From JAVVEH01 sp032251435 (GTDB lineage Bacteria; Verrucomicrobiota; Lentisphaeria; Oligosphaerales; MVZH01): a stretch of 48,121 bases of DNA. The position numbers and the translations under genes were made by a program. Shown piece by piece: positions 35,820 to 41,686 of the stretch. The stretch is from NCBI GenBank assembly GCA_032251435.1, contig JAVVEH010000033.1:1-48121 (forward strand). Direction: 5' to 3'. The notes under the pieces are model-generated. The model saw nothing but the letters and a program-made list of their open reading frames with translations. It had not been told where the DNA came from and did not search any database. Position 1 is the first letter of the stretch; every line of letters starts with the position of its first letter.

Positions 35820-36839
35820 TTACTTCTTTCCGTACAGCTTGTCATCGGCGGGGATGGTTTCAAGGAGTTTAGCAATCAAGGTGTCGGAAGTCATCCCTTC
35901 CGAGCGGGCCGCGAAGTTGGGAATGATCCGATGCCGCAGAATCGGCAGGGCCAGAGCCTGGATATCCTCAACGGCCACATGACAACGGCCGCGCAGAGCG
36001 GCTCTGGATTTGCCGGCCAAAATCAAATTCAACGAGGCGCGTGGTCCGGCGCCCCAAGCCATGAATTTCTTGACAAAATCCGGCGCGTCCGGCTCATCGG
36101 GACGTGTCGCCCGCGCCAGGGCCGCGGCATATTCAAAGATATGGTCAGCGACGGGAATCCGGCGCACGACGTGCTGAAACTCTAAAATCGTCGGCCCGTC
36201 AACCACTTTTTTGAGTTCAGCTTCCTCATCGCTGGTGACACTGCGCATGATGTCCAGTTCTTCGGATTTGCTGGGATACTTGACCATGATATTGAACAGA
36301 AACCGGTCGAGCTGGGCTTCCGGAAGCGGGTAGGTCCCTTCCTGTTCGATTGGGTTTTGGGTGGCCAGCACAAAGAAAGGCTTGTCGAGGTGATAATCCT
36401 CGCCGCCGGATGAAATTCGTTTCTCCTGCATGGCTTCCAGCAAAGCCGCTTGTGTCTTCGGCGGTGTCCGGTTGATTTCATCGGCCAACAGCAGATTGGT
36501 GAAGACCGGTCCTTTCTGGAACTTAAACACCCGGGCGCGCGTCTCGGGGTCTTCCTGGAGCAACTCGGTGCCCGTGATGTCTGAGGGCATCAGATCCGGG
36601 GTGAACTGGATACGCTTGAAGGACAACGACATGGTCTGCGCCAGTGAGCTTACCAGCAGCGTTTTCGCCAGTCCGGGAACACCCACGAGCAAACAGTGAC
36701 CCCGGGCAAAGATCGCGATCATCATCTCATCAATGACATCATCCATTCCCACGATCGTCTTACGCAGCTCGGTCACGACCGTGTCACGGGCTTGCCCCAG
36801 CTTCTCCACAGCTTGCACATCGTCAATTTGTTTAGTCAT
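35820..36839 (-). CDS. moxR: MoxR-family AAA+ ATPase
   Basis: The product is about 339 residues. Walker A is GVPGLAKT (about 52-59), Walker B is LLLADEINRTPPKTQAALLEAM, sensor 1 is FFVLATQNPIEQEGTYPLPEAQLDRF, and the C-terminal lid contains HRIIPNFAARSEGMTSD. MoxR ATPases act as chaperone-like motors, commonly with DUF58 and VWA proteins encoded beside them, as here. This is the first gene of the minus-strand train. GTG at 36842 and ATG at 36839 are adjacent candidate starts behind AGGA; I use the ATG. It is divergent from the pilT-like gene. Confidence 0.95.
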   Translation of the reverse strand: MTKQIDDVQAVEKLGQARDTVVTELRKTIVGMDDVIDEMMIAIFARGHCLLVGVPGLAKTLLVSSLAQTMSLSFKRIQFTPDLMPSDITGTELLQEDPETRARVFKFQKGPVFTNLLLADEINRTPPKTQAALLEAMQEKRISSGGEDYHLDKPFFVLATQNPIEQEGTYPLPEAQLDRFLFNIMVKYPSKSEELDIMRSVTSDEEAELKKVVDGPTILEFQHVVRRIPVADHIFEYAAALARATRPDEPDAPDFVKKFMAWGAGPRASLNLILAGKSRAALRGRCHVAVEDIQALALPILRHRIIPNFAARSEGMTSDTLIAKLLETIPADDKLYGKK

Positions 36840-36842
36840 CAC

Positions 36843-37160
36843 TACTGTTCCTTTTCCGCGCCGGGTCGCTTTTCAGAGGTGGCCTGATTCATTCACGCAA
36901 CGTCAAATACAAAAGATAAAACGGATATACCCATGGGGTACACTGCAAATTGAGAAATGTAACCGTTAAAATGCCGGGGCGGGCCGACAGGCATGGTGAA
37001 CACAACTGCGGGTGAATTCGATAGGAGACATGGACGCGTTCCAACTTGTCAGCCACCATTGGCCCGCTATTTTAATGGTCTTGGGACGATTTTTTGTCCA
37101 TTGATGCCATTCACGAAGGTTTACAGCTTTGAGCTTTTCGGTTGATTGTCACGGGGTAGC
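36843..37160. other. Divergent control region between moxR and the double pilT gene
   Basis: This gap of about 318 bases should hold the promoters of both the 21-kb minus-strand train and the pilT-manC genes. It contains AT-rich parts (36903-36970 and 37060-37100), but no promoter pair that I trust. A 24-codon open frame (37030-37104, MDAFQLVSHHWPAILMVLGRF) starts two bases after AGGAG-AC, a spacing that is too tight for efficient initiation. It is only a possible leader peptide. Confidence 0.35.
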
Positions 37161-39347
37161 ATGGATATCAAAGAATTATTTCATTTAATGGTCAAAAGAG
37201 GGGCGTCGGATTTATTTCTCACCGCCGGGAAGCCCCCGACGTTGCGGCTCCCCGGTGCCTTGGAGCGCCTGGAAGGCCCGGCGGTCACCGGGGAGGCTAT
37301 TACCTCATTTATCGCGGAAAGTCTGCCGTCAGGCATTGTCGCCCGTCTTGAAAAGGAACGGGATCTTGACATCGGACTTTCTTTAAGCGATACGGAACGC
37401 TACCGTCTTCACCTGGGATATGAAAAGGGGCGGGTGTCCATGACGGTCCGGCATGTTCCTTCGGGGGCTTTGGACATGGCTGAATTACATTTGCCCGAGG
37501 CCGTCCGTGACCTGGCGGAATGTCCCCGGGGGTTGGTTTTAGTCACGGGCGCCACCGGCAGCGGCAAATCCACCACCATGGCCGCCATGCTCAATCATAT
37601 TAATCAGACTGTCAGCCGTCATGTGGTCACCATCGAGGATCCGATTGAATTCATCCACACGGATAAGCTGTCGTGTGTCTCGCAACGGGAAATTGGCACC
37701 GACACGCTGAATTTTAAGACAGCGCTGAGACATGTTGTGCGCCAGGACCCGGACGTTATTATCATTGGGGAAATACGGGATCCTGAAACGGTGAAAACCG
37801 CCATTTCGGCGGCGTTGACCGGTCATTTGGTTATCAGCACCATGCACACCTCCGATGTGGCTCAAACCTTGGAACGGATCATTCATTTTTTCCCCGCCCA
37901 AAGCCGGGATCAGGTGGCGATGGATCTTTCCCTGGCGTTGCGGGGAATTATTTCCCAGCGGTTGTTGCCAAAGATGGACGGGAAGGGCATGGTTCCCGCC
38001 GGCGAAATTTTGAAAGTCACCCCGTTGGCTCAGAAACTGATCGCCTCCCGGCAGTTGGACCGCATTGAGAGTGAGGTGTTGAAAGCCGGGGAAAATGACG
38101 GCATGGTGACATTCACCCAGTCGTTGGTGACCCTTTGCGAGGCGGGGCTTGTCGCTCCCGAAACCGCGTTGGCCGCGGCGTCCAACCGGGAGGAGTTCCT
38201 GCTGGCTGTTGACGGCATGCGGACGGGGATTGACACGCTTCGAGGCCTGCGCTTCAGGCAGGAGGAAAAGACTGATTTGGGGATGAAAGGGCTGCTTCGA
38301 GCCGCTGTCCGGCACGGCGCCAGTGATGTGTTGATCACCGCTGGTAGTCCCCCGATGTTACGATTGGACGGGCAGTTATGCCAGTATGAATTGCCCGCGT
38401 TGAGTTCCGGGGACACAGAAAAACTCTTGTTTAGTATTTTATCTCCCCAGCAACGGGGCCAGTTTGAAACCGAGAAAGAAATCGATTTCGCGCTGAGTGT
38501 CGGCGGCCTGTTTGACAAGGGAACCGAGGCGGAAGACTGTTACCGGTTCCGGGTCAATGGGTTCTATCAACGGGGAACGGTCGCGATATCCATCCGCCTT
38601 GTGGCTCAAACAATCCCGAATCCCCGGGACATCGGGATTCCACCGGTTGTGTTGGATCTAGTCAAGCGGCAGCAAGGGATCATTCTAGTCACCGGACCGA
38701 CCGGACATGGTAAGTCCACCACTTTGGCCTGCCTGATCGCCGAGATCAACGCCAGCCGTTCTTGTCATATTATCACCGTCGAGGATCCTATTGAATTCGT
38801 GCATGCGAACCAGAAAGCCATTATCGAACAACGGGAAGTGTATGCTGACACCAAGAGCTTCAGTCAGGCCTTGAAGTATGTCCTGCGGCAGGATCCGGAT
38901 GTGATACTGGTTGGTGAAATGCGGGATCAGGAAACCATCGCCGCCGCGTTGACCGCGGCCGAAACCGGCCATTTGGTGCTGGCGACTCTGCACACTAATG
39001 ACGCCGCGCAAACGATTGACCGTATTGTGGACGCGTTCCCATCGGGCCAACAAAACCAAATCCGGATTCAATTGGCCGCCTCGCTTGTGGCCGTGGTCGC
39101 GCAGCGGTTGTTGCCGAAAACGGGGGAGAAAATGGGTCGGGTGGCCGCGTTTGAAGTCATGATCGCCAACACAGCCATCCGGGCTTTGATCCGGGAAAAA
39201 CGAAGCCATCAGATCGCTTCGATGATGGAAACCGGAGCCCGCGAAGGCATGGTGACTATGGATAATGCTCTGGCTAAACTGTATCGCAACAATCTGATTA
39301 CCCGTGAAACCTTTAAAACAGTCGCCACGAATCCGAATTTGATCTGA
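37161..39347 (+). CDS. Tandem-duplicated PilT/PilU-type pilus retraction ATPase
   Basis: The product is about 728 residues, twice the normal PilT length (about 345). The first copy has KRGASDLFLTAGKPPTLRLPG, Walker A GATGSGKSTT (about 130), the Asp box VTIEDPIEF, Walker B IIIGEIRDPET and His box GHLVISTMHTSD. The second copy repeats this order with RHGASDVLITAGSPPMLRLDG, Walker A GPTGHGKSTT (about 512), VTVEDPIEFVH, ILVGEMRDQET and GHLVLATLHTND. Both copies keep the catalytic residues. PilT and PilU hexamers depolymerise type IV pili, so this may be a natural PilT-PilU-like fusion. The start is taken at MDIKELF; a TTG fifteen bases upstream is possible. The mannose-1-phosphate guanylyltransferase gene follows by 28 bases. 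Confidence 0.93.
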   Translation: MDIKELFHLMVKRGASDLFLTAGKPPTLRLPGALERLEGPAVTGEAITSFIAESLPSGIVARLEKERDLDIGLSLSDTERYRLHLGYEKGRVSMTVRHVPSGALDMAELHLPEAVRDLAECPRGLVLVTGATGSGKSTTMAAMLNHINQTVSRHVVTIEDPIEFIHTDKLSCVSQREIGTDTLNFKTALRHVVRQDPDVIIIGEIRDPETVKTAISAALTGHLVISTMHTSDVAQTLERIIHFFPAQSRDQVAMDLSLALRGIISQRLLPKMDGKGMVPAGEILKVTPLAQKLIASRQLDRIESEVLKAGENDGMVTFTQSLVTLCEAGLVAPETALAAASNREEFLLAVDGMRTGIDTLRGLRFRQEEKTDLGMKGLLRAAVRHGASDVLITAGSPPMLRLDGQLCQYELPALSSGDTEKLLFSILSPQQRGQFETEKEIDFALSVGGLFDKGTEAEDCYRFRVNGFYQRGTVAISIRLVAQTIPNPRDIGIPPVVLDLVKRQQGIILVTGPTGHGKSTTLACLIAEINASRSCHIITVEDPIEFVHANQKAIIEQREVYADTKSFSQALKYVLRQDPDVILVGEMRDQETIAAALTAAETGHLVLATLHTNDAAQTIDRIVDAFPSGQQNQIRIQLAASLVAVVAQRLLPKTGEKMGRVAAFEVMIANTAIRALIREKRSHQIASMMETGAREGMVTMDNALAKLYRNNLITRETFKTVATNPNLI

Positions 39348-39375
39348 CGGCTTCAATGTGACTTGGACACACCCA

Positions 39376-40485
39376 ATGAGTATCATCCGTATCGCGATTA
39401 TCATGGCTGGCGGCAGTGGTGAACGGTTTTGGCCCCTGTCCCGTCAAAAGCACCCGAAGCAATTATTACGGCTGGCTGACCCGGATATGTCGCTGCTGCA
39501 AGAAGCGGTTCGCCGACTGGATGGACTGGTGCCCGCGGATAATATTTTCATCGCCACCGCCCGGCATCTGCGGGACGCGGTCCTCGACGAAGGGGGACTG
39601 GGAATCCCGGCGGAAAATGTGATCGCTGAACCGTGCAAGCGAAATACCACGGGGTGCTTGTGTTACGCGGCGGCGGTGATCGCCAACCGGTATGCGGACA
39701 CCGCGCCGGAAAACCTGGCTTTGGCTGTTTTGACGGCGGATCACAGCATCGGTGACACCCCGGCCTTCCAACGGTGCGCGGACACCGCGCTCGCGGCGGC
39801 GGTGACCCAACAGGCGCTGGTGACTATCGGGATTCGGCCTACTCGGGCGGAGACCGGTTACGGCCATATTGAGTTTGAGGCGGATTCGATCGCGTTCCCC
39901 GCCGATAGTCCCGTTCATCGGGTGATTCGGTTTTTGGAAAAGCCGGATGCCGACTTGGCGGAACGGTTTTTTAGACGTGGTAATTTTCTGTGGAACTCAG
40001 GCATGTTTTTCTGGACGCTGGCGAGCTTTAAACGGGAATTGGCCGCGGCTCAACCCGTCATGGCCCAGGTGACTGAAGAGATGGCCGTGGCGATGGCCCG
40101 CGGGGATGAGGGCAGGGCGGATGAGCTGTTCGCGTCCTTGGAAAGTATCTCCATCGATTACGCCCTTATGGAAAAGGCGGCGACAGTGCTGGTGGTGCCG
40201 GCTCTTTTCCCGTGGGATGACGTGGGCGCCTGGGACGCGTTGGAACGGACGTTGCCCGTGGACACCGTCGGCAATGTGGTCGATGGGGACTCAGTGGTCA
40301 TTGATTGCTCGGGCAGCGTCATATATAACGCCGCCCGCAAGCCGATCGCGGTGGCCGCGGTCGGGGTGGAGGATCTGGTTATCGTGGTGTCGGATGACGC
40401 GGTGCTGGTTGTTCCCAAAAACCGCGCTCAGGACGTGAAACAAGTGGTCCAGGAATTAAAAGATCGGGGCGCCACACAGGTGTAG
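39376..40485 (+). CDS. manC: Mannose-1-phosphate guanylyltransferase
   Basis: This 369-residue nucleotidyltransferase begins with the signature IMAGGSGERFWPLSRQKHPKQLL. It also has EPCKRNTTGCLCYAA, LTADHSIGD, RFLEKPDADLAERF, GNFLWNSGMFFW and FPWDDVGAWDAL, which together define GDP-mannose pyrophosphorylase. It makes GDP-mannose from mannose-1-phosphate and GTP for surface glycans. The phosphomannose isomerase domain found in some bifunctional ManC proteins is absent. The ATG giving MSIIRIAI is chosen; an in-frame GTG at 39358 is possible. It is probably co-transcribed with the double PilT gene. Confidence 0.95.
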   Translation: MSIIRIAIIMAGGSGERFWPLSRQKHPKQLLRLADPDMSLLQEAVRRLDGLVPADNIFIATARHLRDAVLDEGGLGIPAENVIAEPCKRNTTGCLCYAAAVIANRYADTAPENLALAVLTADHSIGDTPAFQRCADTALAAAVTQQALVTIGIRPTRAETGYGHIEFEADSIAFPADSPVHRVIRFLEKPDADLAERFFRRGNFLWNSGMFFWTLASFKRELAAAQPVMAQVTEEMAVAMARGDEGRADELFASLESISIDYALMEKAATVLVVPALFPWDDVGAWDALERTLPVDTVGNVVDGDSVVIDCSGSVIYNAARKPIAVAAVGVEDLVIVVSDDAVLVVPKNRAQDVKQVVQELKDRGATQV

Positions 40486-40669
40486 GGTTGGTCAAGTCCA
40501 GATTAAACGTTGACACGTCGGATAATGAATAGTGAATAGGGTTCTCAGATTGGGGGACGTGACAGCGGGGATGAGGGCGGAAAGCTGAAAGCTGAAGGGA
40601 ACCACAGACGCCCCTTCAATATCCAATAACCAACACGGAATATCCAATAATCAAGGGAAAAACTCCAGT
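40486..40669. repeat. Word-like low-complexity intergenic DNA
   Basis: This spacer holds three short word repeats. AATGAATAGTGAATAG lies at about 40525-40540. AAGCTGAAAGCTGAA lies at about 40581-40597. ATATCCAATAACC and ATATCCAATAATC lie at about 40619-40631 and 40640-40652. No gene, terminator or promoter was identified. Confidence 0.6.
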
Positions 40670-40774
40670 CACGCTTTCCACGCTTTCCACGCTTTTCACG
40701 TTTTTCACGTTTTTCACGTTTTTCACGCTTTTCACGTTTTTCACGTTTTTCACGTTTTTCACGCTTTCACGTTT
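40670..40774. repeat. 9-bp tandem repeat array (CACGYTTTY) upstream of murI
   Basis: Ten consecutive 9-base units of consensus CACG-T/C-TTT-T/C run from 40670 to 40759. An 8-base unit (40760-40767) and a partial unit (40768-40774) follow. The array ends 14 bases before the murI start codon. Copies vary only between CACGTTTTT, CACGCTTTT and CACGCTTTC. There are no spacers of the CRISPR type. Confidence 0.95.
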
Positions 40775-40788
40775 CAGGTTCCCCCATA

Positions 40789-41616
40789 ATGGTTCTCAAC
40801 TGTAATAATAATCAAGTGACTGACCCGGAGCGGGCGATTGGTGTCTTCGACTCCGGGTTGGGTGGATTGTCGGTTGTCAGGGAACTGCTGGCGTTAGGCG
40901 CTGGCAGACATATTCACTACTTGGCGGATCAATGTCATGCGCCTTACGGTGTCCAATCCATGGAAACGATTCTGGCCTGGTCCAAGGCCATCAGCGAATG
41001 GTTTATCCGGGGGAAGATCAAGGTGATCGTTCTGGCGTGTAATAGCGCGTCAGCCGCGGCGCTTTACAGTCTTCGAGAACAGTTTCCCGCTGTTCATTTC
41101 GTGGGTATGGAGCCCGCTGTCAAACCAGCCGTCGCCGCTTCAAAAACGGGCCGTGTGGCTGTTTTGGCGACCGCCGCGACTCTGGCTGGCGGGCCCTATA
41201 AAAAAGTCTTGAGAGATCACGCCAACGGCTGTCAGGTTATTCCCCGGGCCTGTCCGAAATGGGTTGATTTGGTTGAAAACCCCCCGGAATCCCCGGAGGA
41301 GGTTCTGACGGAAGTGAAAAGTGTGGTGGCCCCCTTGTTGGCTGACGGGGTGGACCAACTGATTCTGGGGTGCACGCATTTCTCTTTTCTGAAAAATGTC
41401 ATTCAATCAGTGTGCCAGGGAAACGCGACGGTGATTGATCCCGCTGTGGCCGTGGCCCGGCAGGCGGAACGCATCGCGGACACCGCGGGTGTCCACCGGG
41501 GGGGACGAAGTGACTGCCGTCTTTTCACTACCGGCGACGCGGCGCGCTTTGAAGGTCATAGTCAGAGTTTACTCGGGCAATCTTTTCCAGTTAAAACGGC
41601 GCGGTGGGATGGATGA
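40789..41616 (+). CDS. murI: Glutamate racemase
   Basis: The 275-residue product carries the full MurI pattern. IGVFDSGLGGLSVVREL has the N-terminal Asp-Ser pair, VLACNSASAAAL the first catalytic cysteine, and LILGCTHFSFL the second cysteine followed by the conserved His. It converts L- to D-glutamate for peptidoglycan. This argues for a peptidoglycan wall, in line with the ftsQ-like gene. No good ribosome site precedes the ATG; instead a 9-bp repeat array runs almost up to it. It converges with the GH2 gene. Confidence 0.96.
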   Translation: MVLNCNNNQVTDPERAIGVFDSGLGGLSVVRELLALGAGRHIHYLADQCHAPYGVQSMETILAWSKAISEWFIRGKIKVIVLACNSASAAALYSLREQFPAVHFVGMEPAVKPAVAASKTGRVAVLATAATLAGGPYKKVLRDHANGCQVIPRACPKWVDLVENPPESPEEVLTEVKSVVAPLLADGVDQLILGCTHFSFLKNVIQSVCQGNATVIDPAVAVARQAERIADTAGVHRGGRSDCRLFTTGDAARFEGHSQSLLGQSFPVKTARWDG

Positions 41617-41631
41617 ATGGACCCGCTTCCA

Positions 41632-41686
41632 ATCACCCGGTGATAAATATAAACTCGCTGATGTCGAATGAATCGACATAATCACC
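41632..41686. terminator. Nested inverted repeats between convergent murI and GH2 genes
   Basis: ATCACC occurs at 41632-41637 and 41681-41686, and its complement GGTGAT at 41639-41644. The middle element could pair with either, giving two exclusive folds. Inside lies a perfect 7-bp hairpin, ATGTCGA (41661-41667) with TCGACAT (41673-41679). The right arm overlaps the GH2 stop codon. No T-run is present, so a bidirectional terminator role is only an inference. Confidence 0.45.

Noticed and set aside
40670..40774. Possible CRISPR array
   Set aside because: Units are 9 bases and directly adjacent with no spacers, and no cas genes lie nearby.
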